64,000 nt of DNA from Pseudomonas triclosanedens (GTDB lineage Bacteria > Pseudomonadota > Gammaproteobacteria > Pseudomonadales > Pseudomonadaceae). Of the stretch, positions 1-8,041 are shown in pieces. The notes beneath the pieces were generated by a model. That model did not search any database. It had not been told where the DNA came from and saw only the letters and a list, made by a program, of their open reading frames with translations. The DNA is taken from contig NZ_CP113432.1 of assembly GCF_026686735.1 (NCBI RefSeq), forward strand, positions 4,887,001 to 4,951,000. Direction: 5' to 3'. A program made the position numbers and the translations under genes. How positions within the stretch are numbered: position 1 is the stretch's first letter; each line of letters opens with the position of its first letter.

Positions 1-518
1 GCGCCGACCTGCCCGTCCAGGCATTCGTGACCGAAGCCGGCAAGACCGGGCAGCACAAGGGAGACCTGCTGACCTTCCTGCCGCTGGACCCGCTGTTCAC
101 CAGCCTGCTGCCGCCCCAGGACCAGTTGCAGCAACGCCAGACCCATCCCGCCGAGGAAGCGGCCCCTGCGGCCGACGGCGACCTCTTCGGCGACAGCGCC
201 CAGCCGCAGGTGGCGCTGGTCGGCACCAGTTACAGCGCCAACCCGAACTGGAACTTCGCCGGCGCGCTGAAGCAGGCGCTATCGGCGGATGTCATCAACT
301 ACGCCAAGGAAGGCAAAGGTCCGCTGGAACCGATGCTCGAACTCCTCCAGGACGAAGGCTTCAAGCGAAAGCCCGCGCGGCTTCTGGTCTGGGAATTCCC
401 CGAACGCTACCTGCCGATGCACAGCGACCTCAGCCAGTTCAACCAGGACTGGCTGGCGCAACTGCGCGCGGAGGGCAACCGAGACGAACGCCTGGCCGCC
501 AACCAGGCCGGTCATTGA
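1..518 (+). CDS. algJ: Alginate O-acetyltransferase AlgJ, C-terminal part (5' end outside window)
   Basis: The reading frame is open from base 3, so the gene enters from the left edge. About 171 C-terminal residues remain. They carry the GTSYSANPNWNF segment, with the serine-containing motif of the AlgJ/AlgX SGNH-like acetyltransferase fold, and the closing VWEFPERYLPM block typical of AlgJ. AlgJ is a periplasmic, membrane-anchored enzyme that works with AlgI and AlgF to O-acetylate alginate during polymer export. It sits 81 bases upstream of algF on the same strand, as in the classical alginate operon. AlgX shares parts of this sequence, but its position just before algF favours AlgJ. The GTG at 27 is internal and is not a start. 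Confidence 0.9.
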   Translation, partial: ADLPVQAFVTEAGKTGQHKGDLLTFLPLDPLFTSLLPPQDQLQQRQTHPAEEAAPAADGDLFGDSAQPQVALVGTSYSANPNWNFAGALKQALSADVINYAKEGKGPLEPMLELLQDEGFKRKPARLLVWEFPERYLPMHSDLSQFNQDWLAQLRAEGNRDERLAANQAGH

Positions 519-599
519 TCGCAACATCCACGGCGCATCGCGCGCCGGAACTGGGCACCTGCCGTGCCCATACGAGAGAAAAGACGGAGGTACCACACC

Positions 600-1250
600 A
601 TGAACCGACTGACCATTCGCACCCTGACGTCGTCCGCCCTCGCCCTCGCCCTGGGCAGTGCATCCCTCGGCGCCTTCGCCGGCGGTGAAGGCGCGCTCTA
701 CGGGCCGCAGGCACCCAAGGGCTCGGCCTTCGTGCGGGCCTACAACGCAGGCAGCTCCGAGCTGTCGGTCGCGGTTGGCAATGCCACTCTGAACGACGTC
801 TCGCCGCTGGGGTCCAGCGACTTCAAGTTCCTTCCGCCGGGCAACTACACCGCCAAGGTCGGCAGCCAGAGCCTGCCGGTGAAGCTCGACCCGGATGCCT
901 ACTACACCCTCGTCAGCCAACCCGGCGGCCAGCCGCGCCTGGTGCCCGAGCCGCCGTTCCGCAACAAGCAGAAGGCCCTGGTCCGCGTGCAGAACCTCAG
1001 CGGCAAGGCACTGACCCTCAAGACCGCCGACGGCAAGACCGAAGTGGTCAGCAATGTCGCCCCGCAGACCCACGGCGACCGCGAGATCAACCCGGTGAAA
1101 GTGAACCTGGCGCTGTTCGACGGCGCGAAGAAAGTCAGCGATCTCAAGCCAGTCACCCTGGAGCGCGGCGAAGTGGTCTGCCTCTACATCACCGGCGAGG
1201 GCGCCAAGCTGAACCCGGTGTGGGTCAAGCGTCCGGTGAAGGCGGACTGA
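600..1250 (+). CDS. algF: Alginate O-acetylation protein AlgF
   Basis: The product is 216 residues, the usual AlgF length. A signal peptide of about 27 residues ends in AFA before GGEG, so the mature protein is periplasmic. AlgF is an adaptor of the AlgIJF acetylation apparatus and has no catalytic motif of its own. The ATG at 600 is chosen because a GGAGG ribosome site lies about ten bases upstream. An in-frame start at 564 would place twelve charged residues ahead of the signal peptide. The gene lies between algJ and algA, so transcription from the distant algD promoter is expected. That promoter is outside the window. Confidence 0.95.
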   Translation: MNRLTIRTLTSSALALALGSASLGAFAGGEGALYGPQAPKGSAFVRAYNAGSSELSVAVGNATLNDVSPLGSSDFKFLPPGNYTAKVGSQSLPVKLDPDAYYTLVSQPGGQPRLVPEPPFRNKQKALVRVQNLSGKALTLKTADGKTEVVSNVAPQTHGDREINPVKVNLALFDGAKKVSDLKPVTLERGEVVCLYITGEGAKLNPVWVKRPVKAD

Positions 1251-1432
1251 TCCAAGCCTACGGGAGCGGCACCGCAGTACGCCCCCCGAGAGAACAACAA
1301 GACCGGCCCCACACCGGCAGCAAGACCCGTGCACCGCAACCACGGCATGCACAGGAGAGGTCACCCAAACGGTACGCCGGTCCGCATGAAGCGGTCCGGC
1401 CCACAGTACGCAAACGCTTTAGGAGAAACCCG

Positions 1433-2875
1433 ATGATCCCAGTAATCCTTTCCGGTGGCAGCGGCTCGCGACTCTGGCCTCTTTCCCGCAAGCAGTATCC
1501 CAAACAGTTCCTCGCTCTTACCGGCGAGCACACCCTGTTCCAGCAGACCCTCGAACGCCTGGTCTTCGACGGCATGGAAGCGCCGGTAGTGGTCAGCAAC
1601 CTGGAACACCGCTTCATCGTCCAGGAGCAGCTTGAAGCGCTGAGCCTCAAGACCCAGTCGATCCTGCTCGAACCCTTCGGCCGCAACACCGCGCCGGCGG
1701 TGGCCATCGCCGCCATGAAGCTCATCGCCGAAGGCCGCGACGAACTGCTGCTGATCCTCCCTGCCGACCACGTGATCGAAGACCAGCGCGCCTTCCAGCG
1801 CGCCCTGGCGCTAGCCACCAACGCCGCCGAACGGGGTGAAATGGTGCTCTTCGGCGTCCCCGCCGACCGTCCCGAAACCGGCTACGGCTACATCAAGTCC
1901 GGCGACGAGCGCGGGCTGCCCGAGGGCGTGATCCGCGTCGAGCGCTTCGTCGAGAAACCCGATGAGGCGCGCGCCCGGCAGTTCGTCGAGGACGGCGGCT
2001 ACTTCTGGAACAGCGGCATGTTCCTGTTCCGCGCCAGCCGCTACCTGGAAGAGCTCAAGAAACACGACACCGACATCTACGACACCTGCCTGCTGGCCCT
2101 GGAGCGCAGCCAGCGCGACGGCGAACTGGTCAGTATCGACCCGGCCACCTTCGAGTGCTGCCCGGACAATTCCATCGACTACGCGGTGATGGAGAAGACC
2201 CGCCGGGCCTGTGTGGTGCCGCTGGCCGCCGGCTGGAACGACGTGGGTAGCTGGTCGTCGATCTGGGAAGTCCACGACAAGGACGCCGACGGCAACGTCA
2301 CCGTGGGCGACGTGGTAGTGCACGACAGCCACAACTGCCTGGTGCACGGCAACGGCAAGCTGGTGTCGGTGGTGGGCCTGGAAGACATAGTCGTGGTCGA
2401 GACCAAGGACGCCATGATGATCGCCCACAAGGACCGTGTGCAGGACGTGAAGAAGGTGGTCAACCAGCTCGACGCCGCCGGGCGCAGCGAGACCCAGAAC
2501 CACTGCCAGGTCTACCGCCCGTGGGGTTCCTACGACTCGGTGGACATGGGCGGCCGCTTCCAGGTCAAGCACATCACCGTCAAGCCCGGCGCGCGTCTTT
2601 CGCTGCAGATGCACCACCATCGCGCAGAGCACTGGATCGTCGTCTCCGGCACGGCCCAGGTGACCTGTGACGACAAGACCTTCCTGCTCACCGAAAACCA
2701 GTCCACCTATATCCCGATCGCCTCGGTCCACCGCCTGGCCAACCCGGGCAAGATCCCGCTGGAGATCATCGAGGTGCAATCGGGCAGCTACCTGGGAGAA
2801 GACGATATCGAACGTCTGGAAGACGTCTACGGCCGCACCACGGAAACCGTGGAGCTGCGCGCAGTGGTTCGCTGA
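1433..2875 (+). CDS. algA: Bifunctional mannose-6-phosphate isomerase / mannose-1-phosphate guanylyltransferase AlgA
   Basis: AlgA (480 residues) makes mannose-6-phosphate from fructose-6-phosphate and converts mannose-1-phosphate to GDP-mannose, the first and third steps to the alginate precursor. The N-terminal nucleotidyltransferase signature GGSGSRLWPLSRKQYPKQF starts near residue 8, and the FVEKP motif follows. The C-terminal isomerase cupin shows HHH at 394-396 followed by E399 and H400, which bind the metal. The start at 1433 has AGGAG at 1421. An in-frame start at 1220 would read through the preceding gene and is rejected. It is the last gene of the alginate operon and is followed within 30 bases by a strong terminator. 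Confidence 0.97.
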   Translation: MIPVILSGGSGSRLWPLSRKQYPKQFLALTGEHTLFQQTLERLVFDGMEAPVVVSNLEHRFIVQEQLEALSLKTQSILLEPFGRNTAPAVAIAAMKLIAEGRDELLLILPADHVIEDQRAFQRALALATNAAERGEMVLFGVPADRPETGYGYIKSGDERGLPEGVIRVERFVEKPDEARARQFVEDGGYFWNSGMFLFRASRYLEELKKHDTDIYDTCLLALERSQRDGELVSIDPATFECCPDNSIDYAVMEKTRRACVVPLAAGWNDVGSWSSIWEVHDKDADGNVTVGDVVVHDSHNCLVHGNGKLVSVVGLEDIVVVETKDAMMIAHKDRVQDVKKVVNQLDAAGRSETQNHCQVYRPWGSYDSVDMGGRFQVKHITVKPGARLSLQMHHHRAEHWIVVSGTAQVTCDDKTFLLTENQSTYIPIASVHRLANPGKIPLEIIEVQSGSYLGEDDIERLEDVYGRTTETVELRAVVR

Positions 2876-2901
2876 ACCTGGCGCTTCCCCCATCGGCGCC
2901 A

Positions 2902-2936
2902 AAGCCCCCGTATCCTGTGGTACGGGGGGCTTTTTT
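2902..2936 (+). terminator. Rho-independent terminator of the alginate operon
   Basis: AAGCCCCCGTA and TACGGGGGGCTT pair into a GC-rich stem around a short loop and are followed at once by a run of T. It starts 26 bases after the algA stop and is on the correct strand to end the operon. Confidence 0.9.
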
Positions 2937-3021
2937 ATCCTCGTCTGCCCACGCTCCACATCAACCCGCTCCAGCCCGCCGCCTGCTAAGGTAGTGCTCC
3001 ATACCCGCCATGGAGCGTTCC

Positions 3022-3486
3022 ATGCTGTACGGCATCCTGCTGATCGTCACCTGGGTCGTCCTGCTGATCCGCTACCCCTCCCGCGCCCTGCCGATTTCCG
3101 GCGCCGGGCTGGTTGGCCTGGCCGTGGTGATCGCCCTCGCCATCTGGCAGGACAGCAGCGACGCCCGCCAGTTGCAGCATCTGGAACTGCGCATCGCCTA
3201 CCAGCCCGAGCAATGCGCCCCCGGCCGCCCCCTGGCTATCAGCCTGCGAAACGGGGCCTCGCGCCCGTTGCTGGAACTGCGCTGGAAGGTCGCCGCCTAC
3301 CGTCCCGGCGACACCACCGACCTCGCCGAAAACCTCTACGAAGCCCCACGCTACCGTGGTCCCGGCGCACTCCTGCCAGGCGATGCGTGGAGCGACTGCC
3401 TGCCGCTGCCGCCGCTGCGCCCCGGCTATCGCGCCAGCACCCTGGAGTTCCGCGCCGAGCGGGTAGACGGCCGCTTCGGCAACTGA
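3022..3486 (+). CDS. Small inner-membrane protein of unknown function
   Basis: The product has 154 residues. The first 45 are strongly hydrophobic and form two likely membrane helices (residues about 3-18 and 27-44). A polar domain of about 110 residues follows, probably outside the cytoplasm, with the pattern LRNGASRPLLELRWKV. I do not recognise a named family with certainty. Similar short two-helix proteins are scattered in pseudomonads without assigned function. The ATG at 3022 is preferred over 3010 because GGAG lies seven bases upstream of it. The gene stands alone after the alginate terminator and before an SDR on the same strand. Confidence 0.75.
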   Translation: MLYGILLIVTWVVLLIRYPSRALPISGAGLVGLAVVIALAIWQDSSDARQLQHLELRIAYQPEQCAPGRPLAISLRNGASRPLLELRWKVAAYRPGDTTDLAENLYEAPRYRGPGALLPGDAWSDCLPLPPLRPGYRASTLEFRAERVDGRFGN

Positions 3487-3549
3487 GATTCACCTGCCCG
3501 GCGCAATCTTGTACGGTAGTGCCGCCCCCTGCCCAAGGAATCCCACGTC

Positions 3550-4380
3550 ATGTCCCAGCCCGTCGTGCTCATCACCGGTTGCTCCAGCGGTATCGGCCGC
3601 GCTCTCGCCGAGGTGTTCCAGGGAGCGGGGTATCAGGTCTGGGCCACTGCCCGCCGCGACGAGGATGTCGCCGCCCTCGATCAGGCTGGCTTTCGCGGTG
3701 TGCTGCTGGACGTCAACGACGAAGCCGCCGTGGAACGTCTCGCCGAACAGGTGCAGCGCGAGGCCGGCGGCCTGGATGTGCTGGTCAATAACGCCGGTTA
3801 CGGCGCGATGGGTCCGTTGCTGGACGGCGGCAGCGTGGCGATCCGCAAGCAGTTCGAGACCAACGTGTTCGCCGTGGTCGGCATGACCCGAGCGCTATTC
3901 CCGGCCCTGCGCGCCCGGCGCGGGCTGGTGGTGAACATCGGCAGCGTGTCGGGCGTGCTGGTCACGCCCTTCGCCGGCGCCTACTGCGCCTCCAAGGCGG
4001 CGGTGCATGCGCTCAACGACGCGCTGCGCCTGGAGCTGGCCCCGTTCGGCATCGACGTGATGGAAGTGCAGCCCGGCGCCATTGCCTCCAACTTCGGCGC
4101 CAACGCCAGCCGCGAGATGTCCGCCGTGATCAGTGAAAGCTCCGCATGGTGGCCGCTGCGCACATTCATCCAGGCGCGCGCCGCCGCGTCCCAGGACAAC
4201 CCCACACCCGCCAGCGATTTCGCCCGCCAGCTACTGGCCGCCGTGCAGCGCTCGCCCCGTCCGCGTCTGGTGCGCATCGGCAACGGCAGCCGCGCCCTGC
4301 CGCTGCTCGCGCGCTGGATGCCGACCGGGCTTATGGACAAGGTGCTGAAGAAACGCTTCGGGCTGAACGGACAACTCTGA
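3550..4380 (+). CDS. Short-chain dehydrogenase/reductase (classical SDR)
   Basis: This 276-residue classical SDR has the NAD(P) motif TGCSSGIG (residues 9-16), NNAGYG in the middle, and the catalytic YCASK with Tyr145 and Lys149. The C-terminal 60 residues are longer than in minimal SDRs and end in a basic, hydrophobic tail, as in many uncharacterised pseudomonad oxidoreductases. The substrate cannot be told from the sequence. The stop overlaps the start of the next gene (ATGA at 4380), so the two are translationally coupled. An acyl or sterol-type substrate is possible but unsupported. Confidence 0.85.
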   Translation: MSQPVVLITGCSSGIGRALAEVFQGAGYQVWATARRDEDVAALDQAGFRGVLLDVNDEAAVERLAEQVQREAGGLDVLVNNAGYGAMGPLLDGGSVAIRKQFETNVFAVVGMTRALFPALRARRGLVVNIGSVSGVLVTPFAGAYCASKAAVHALNDALRLELAPFGIDVMEVQPGAIASNFGANASREMSAVISESSAWWPLRTFIQARAAASQDNPTPASDFARQLLAAVQRSPRPRLVRIGNGSRALPLLARWMPTGLMDKVLKKRFGLNGQL

Positions 4381-4766
4381 TGACCTATCGCATCCGCTAC
4401 CTGGCCGTGGCTGGCATCCTCGCCGCGTTCTTGCTCAACGTGGTGGCGCGCGGGCTATTGCGGGTAGGCGGGGTGCCTGCGACGCTGCTGGTGGCGGCGG
4501 CAATCGCGGCTGCGATGGCTTTCTGGTTCGCCCGCAGCCAGAAGCGCCTGGCCGAAACCGGCGAGCGCTGGCGGCTCACCGCGCTGTATGGCGGCGCATT
4601 GGCGGTGCTGTACCTGCTCCTGGTGGGAATGGCGGCATGGAAGAACACGCCAAGCCCCGCCGCGCTGCTGATCTATTTTCTCAACTACCTGTGCTACCCG
4701 CTGAGCGTCTGGTGGTTCTTCCGCCCCGGCGTCCTGGTCCGGTTCCTGCCCAAGGATGCCCGCTGA
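4380..4766 (+). CDS. Small integral membrane protein, unknown
   Basis: The product has 128 residues. Hydrophobic stretches near 8-24, 32-50, 68-88 and 94-112 suggest three or four membrane helices. The charged linker RSQKRLAETGERWR sits between the second and third. No conserved catalytic motif is visible and I do not assign a family. Its ATG overlaps the stop of the preceding SDR gene by four bases, so it is expressed with that enzyme. This suggests, but does not prove, a shared role at the inner membrane. Confidence 0.75.
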   Translation: MTYRIRYLAVAGILAAFLLNVVARGLLRVGGVPATLLVAAAIAAAMAFWFARSQKRLAETGERWRLTALYGGALAVLYLLLVGMAAWKNTPSPAALLIYFLNYLCYPLSVWWFFRPGVLVRFLPKDAR

Positions 4767-4852
4767 GGCACCTTCACATTTTCTTCACACTCATTTCATC
4801 AGGGCACAACCCCGCGCCGCCTATGGTGGCGCGGACCTTTCGAGGAGTGCCT

Positions 4853-5506
4853 ATGTCCTTCCCCCGCATCCTGCGTGCCGCCGTACTGATGATCAGCCTC
4901 GGTGCCCCGCTCGCCTTCGCCGCCGGCGAAGCGCCGTCCGACTGGGCCAAGCCTGTGGACAAGTCGTTCAACCTCTACCAGATGTCGCCGACCCTGTACC
5001 GCAGCGCCCTGCCCAACAGCCAGAACCTGCCGCTGCTAGAACAGCTCAAGGTGAAAACCGTCGTCAGCTTCATCAAGGACGACGACAAGACCTGGGTTGG
5101 CGACCAGCCGATCAACGTGGTGAGCTTCCCCACCCACGCCGACCGCGTCGACGATGCCGACGTGCTGAAGGTCCTGCGCATTCTCCAGCAGGCCGAGCTG
5201 CAAGGCCCGGTACTGATGCACTGCAAGCACGGGCGTGACCGTACCGGCCTGTTCGCCGCCATGTACCGCACTGTGGTCGAGGGCTGGAGCAAGGAAGACG
5301 CGCTGAAGGAAATGACTCAGGGCGGCTTCGGCACCGAAGACGACATGACCGACGCCATCGCCTACGTGCAGAAGGCCGACGTGAACAAACTGCGCGAAGC
5401 CCTGGCCAGCGGTAATTGCAGCACCACCGTCTTCTCCAGTTGCCACCTCAAGGAGTGGCTGGTGAGCACCTTCAACGAAGAGCGCCCGCCGCACCTCGGC
5501 CACTGA
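4853..5506 (+). CDS. tpbA: Periplasmic dual-specificity tyrosine phosphatase TpbA
   Basis: The 217-residue product has a signal peptide ending LAFA near residue 23. The phosphatase loop HCKHGRDRTG gives Cys124 as nucleophile and Arg130 for phosphate binding. The flanking stretches NLYQMSPTLYRSALPN and VKTVVSFIKDDD match my memory of P. aeruginosa TpbA closely. TpbA is a periplasmic phosphatase that lowers c-di-GMP by acting on the diguanylate cyclase TpbB/YfiN and so reduces biofilm formation. The GAGGAG site at 4842 fixes the ATG at 4853. No tpbB or yfiBNR gene is in this window, so the partner must lie elsewhere. Confidence 0.9.
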   Translation: MSFPRILRAAVLMISLGAPLAFAAGEAPSDWAKPVDKSFNLYQMSPTLYRSALPNSQNLPLLEQLKVKTVVSFIKDDDKTWVGDQPINVVSFPTHADRVDDADVLKVLRILQQAELQGPVLMHCKHGRDRTGLFAAMYRTVVEGWSKEDALKEMTQGGFGTEDDMTDAIAYVQKADVNKLREALASGNCSTTVFSSCHLKEWLVSTFNEERPPHLGH

Positions 5507-5571
5507 GATCGTCACCGGTCATGCGAGTGCGGTAGGTTAGGAGACTCACCTACCCGCTCGACAGGCTCTCC

Positions 5572-6459
5572 ATGACCTCCTCCCGCTTCAGCGCTGTCAC
5601 CCACACCCGCTACATCGACCACGCCGGCCTGGATACCTTCTGCGCCGATTACGACGGTTTCCTGCTCGACCTCTGGGGTGTGCTGATCGATGGCGTCGAG
5701 GTCTTCCCCGGTGCCCTCGACTGGCTCGCCCGCCGCGCCGCCGAAGGCAAGCCGGTGTGGTTCCTGAGCAACGCCTCGCGCAGCGTTCCTGAAATGGCCG
5801 ACACCCTGGTGCGCCTGGGCGTCGCCCGCGAGCTGTTCGCCGGCATCACCACCTCCGGCCAACTGGCCATCGATGCCTTCACCCACGAACGCGAATTCCA
5901 GCGCGGCGGCATCTACACCGTCGGCGTGGGCGATGCGCTGACCACCTGGCCTGCGGAAATCCGCGAGCGCTTCTGCGACGACATCCACGCCGCCTCGCTG
6001 ATCCTCGGCGTTGGCAGCTTCCCGCAGGACGAACTGGAAGAACGCTTCGCGCCACTGCGCGGTGCCACCGACAAGCCGTTCCTGTGCGCCAACCCCGACC
6101 GCGTGGTGGTTTCCGGCGGTGAGACAGTGTTCGGTGCCGGCCGCCTCGCCGAAGCCTTCGCCGAGGAAGGCGGCCGTGTGCACTGGTACGGCAAGCCGGA
6201 CCCTGCGGCCTTCCGCATCGCCCAGAGGCAACTGGAAGCACGTGGCGCGGCGCATATCCTGTTCGTTGGCGACTCGCTGGTAACCGACGTGCCGGGAGCG
6301 CTGGCAGCGCGCATCGATACCCTCTGGCTGGCCGCCACCGGTATCCACCGCCAGGCACTCGGCGTGCCGTTCAATGGCGAGCTGGACCCGGTGAAAACCA
6401 ACGCGCTGCTCGACGGCTACCCTATTCGACCGCACTTTGCCGCGCCGGGGCTGGTCTGA
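5572..6459 (+). CDS. HAD-superfamily hydrolase, class IIA (TIGR01459-like)
   Basis: This 295-residue product is a NagD/pyridoxal-phosphatase type HAD hydrolase. Motif I is DLWGVLIDG, with Asp33 as likely nucleophile and Trp-Gly in place of the common second Asp, a feature of the TIGR01459 subfamily. FLSNAS supplies motif II, GKPDPAAF motif III, and FVGDSLVTDVPGA the metal-binding motif IV. A phosphate ester substrate is expected but its identity is unknown. It stands alone on the plus strand, 65 bases after tpbA, and may be co-transcribed with the short membrane gene that follows. Confidence 0.85.
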   Translation: MTSSRFSAVTHTRYIDHAGLDTFCADYDGFLLDLWGVLIDGVEVFPGALDWLARRAAEGKPVWFLSNASRSVPEMADTLVRLGVARELFAGITTSGQLAIDAFTHEREFQRGGIYTVGVGDALTTWPAEIRERFCDDIHAASLILGVGSFPQDELEERFAPLRGATDKPFLCANPDRVVVSGGETVFGAGRLAEAFAEEGGRVHWYGKPDPAAFRIAQRQLEARGAAHILFVGDSLVTDVPGALAARIDTLWLAATGIHRQALGVPFNGELDPVKTNALLDGYPIRPHFAAPGLV

Positions 6460-6490
6460 AGTCAGGACACCGGCCTGAACCCGATTGCCC

Positions 6491-6739
6491 ATGAACGAGA
6501 TGATCGACCTGTTGCAGTGGCCAGCCATGCTGGTCACCATCCTCGCCGCCTGGCTCGTCGGCTCCCGCGACCGAAGGCGACGCAAAGCCGGCTTCTGGGT
6601 ATTCCTCGCCAGCAACGCGCTGTGGATAGCCTGGGGTATTCCCGTCAAAGCCTACGCACTGGTGACGCTTCAGTTATGCCTGGCGGCGATGAACATTCGC
6701 GGCAGCTACAAGAACCGGCGGCGCGAACACACCGGATAA
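6491..6739 (+). CDS. 82-residue membrane protein, SWEET/PnuC-like repeat unit
   Basis: The product is 82 residues with three hydrophobic segments (about 7-22, 32-48 and 54-68). The segment FLASNALWIAWGIP followed by NIRG is reminiscent of single-repeat transporters of the SemiSWEET/PnuC type. That is a resemblance, not a proven membership. The ATG at 6491 is preferred over a TTG two codons upstream. It follows the HAD gene by 31 bases and faces a hairpin at 6873. Function unknown. Confidence 0.6.
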   Translation: MNEMIDLLQWPAMLVTILAAWLVGSRDRRRRKAGFWVFLASNALWIAWGIPVKAYALVTLQLCLAAMNIRGSYKNRRREHTG

Positions 6740-6872
6740 TGAACAGCCCATGACGCGCAGCCCGCAGGATCGGTAGTGCGAAACGCTAGCTCCTGCAGGT
6801 GCAGAATGATCGGAGTTGGGGGCTTGCGAGCGAGCAGCTCCGGCAAGGAAGCTGCCCCGCACGCCAAATGAG

Positions 6873-6897
6873 AACGGGAGCCGAAGCTCCCGTTTTC
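6873..6897. terminator. Intergenic hairpin terminator between convergent genes
   Basis: AACGGGAGC and GCTCCCGTT form a perfect 9-base stem around a CGAA loop. The T-tract is better on the plus strand. It lies between the plus-strand gene ending at 6739 and the minus-strand operon ending at 6913, so it may serve both. Confidence 0.7.
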
Positions 6898-6912
6898 ATC
6901 GAACCTACCGAA

Positions 6913-7815
6913 TCACTGCGGCGCAGCCGCTCCGTCCGAGCGTTCAGCGTCACGGCTCTCCGGGTTGACGATCACGGTGGCGGTGATGCCCGCCGCCAGC
7001 AGCACGCCGTCCGGCACTTCGTCGATGTGGATGCGCACCGGCACGCGCTGGGCCAGGCGTACCCAGTTGAAGGTCGGGTTCACGTCGGCCACCAGTTCTC
7101 GGCTTTCCGGGTTGTCGCGGTCGTAAATGGCACGAGCGATGCTCTCGACATGGCCTTTCAGGCGCTCGCCGCTCATCAGTTGCAGCTCCGCCGGATCGCC
7201 CACGCGGATGTGCGGCAACTTGGTTTCCTCGAAGTAGCCGTAGATCCAGTAGGAGTTCTCGTCGACCACCGCCATCTTCGCATCGCCCACACGGGCGTAG
7301 TCGCCACGGTGCACGTTGAGGTTGGTCACGTAGCCATCCACCGATGCGCGCACCTGGGTGCGTTCCAGGTTCAGCTTGGCGGCATCCAGCGCGGCCAGGG
7401 CCTGCTCGTAGTCGGCCTCGGAGGCGGCGGCGGTATTGCTGGCGTCGTCCAGGCTCTCGCGCGAGACGACTTCCTCATCCATCGCCCGGCGGCGCTTGGC
7501 GTTGAGCTGGCGCATCTGCAGGGTGGCCTTGCGCGAGGCGACCAGCGCTTCGGCCTGCTTCACGGCAATGCGGTAGTGATCGGGGTCGATCTGCATCAGC
7601 AGGTCGCCTTTCTTCACCCGCTGGTTATCGCGCACCGGCACGTCGACCACCACGCCGGAAACGTCGGCGGCGACGTTGATGATGTCGGCGCGCACCCGGC
7701 CGTCGCGGGTCCAGGGCGTATCCATGTAGTTCACCCAGAGGGCGCGTCCGATCAACGCGGCGACCGCCAGGATGATCAGGGTCGCCAACAGGCTGATGAT
7801 GGATTTGAGGGTCAT
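6913..7815 (-). CDS. HlyD/AaeA-type periplasmic adaptor subunit of an efflux pump
   Basis: The 300-residue membrane-fusion protein has one N-terminal helix (about 4-24), a split lipoyl domain (RADIINVAADVSGVV near 43-57 and a second half near 156), a helical hairpin between, and a beta-barrel domain. The TRDGRVRAD stretch is typical of the EmrA/AaeA subgroup. It links an inner-membrane FUSC transporter to an outer-membrane channel to expel aromatic acids. The ATG at 7815 starts directly at the membrane anchor. Longer in-frame starts add 51 residues translated from the overlapping neighbour and are rejected. It is the last gene of a four-gene operon read leftwards from 11736. Confidence 0.88.
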   Translation of the reverse strand: MTLKSIISLLATLIILAVAALIGRALWVNYMDTPWTRDGRVRADIINVAADVSGVVVDVPVRDNQRVKKGDLLMQIDPDHYRIAVKQAEALVASRKATLQMRQLNAKRRRAMDEEVVSRESLDDASNTAAASEADYEQALAALDAAKLNLERTQVRASVDGYVTNLNVHRGDYARVGDAKMAVVDENSYWIYGYFEETKLPHIRVGDPAELQLMSGERLKGHVESIARAIYDRDNPESRELVADVNPTFNWVRLAQRVPVRIHIDEVPDGVLLAAGITATVIVNPESRDAERSDGAAAPQ

Positions 7816-7828
7816 TGCTGCACGCTCG

Positions 7829-8041
7829 TTACTTGTAAATAGTGAGGGATAGCCCGCCAAACAGGCAGGCGAACAGGCACACGCGGAATAGCGCCGGATG
7901 CCAGGTGAAACGGTACAGGCCGATGGACGCAAAGATCCGGTCGATGCCCCAGCAGAGCACCGCGGCAACGATGAACATCAGGGTCAGGGTCGGCATGTAG
8001 ACCCCGTGGAATGCGATCTCGCGGGGCAGGTCAGGCAACAT
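7829..8041 (-). CDS. DUF1656 (AaeX-like) small membrane protein
   Basis: The product is 70 residues with two membrane helices (about 19-37 and 50-67). The HPALFR motif just before the second helix is characteristic of DUF1656/AaeX proteins, which accompany AaeA and AaeB. The exact role in the pump is unknown. The ATG at 8041 has AGGAA nine bases upstream, whereas the in-frame ATG at 8050 has that same sequence touching it, so 8041 is chosen. Its start lies inside the end of the upstream FUSC gene (11-base overlap), implying translational coupling. Confidence 0.82.
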   Translation of the reverse strand: MLPDLPREIAFHGVYMPTLTLMFIVAAVLCWGIDRIFASIGLYRFTWHPALFRVCLFACLFGGLSLTIYK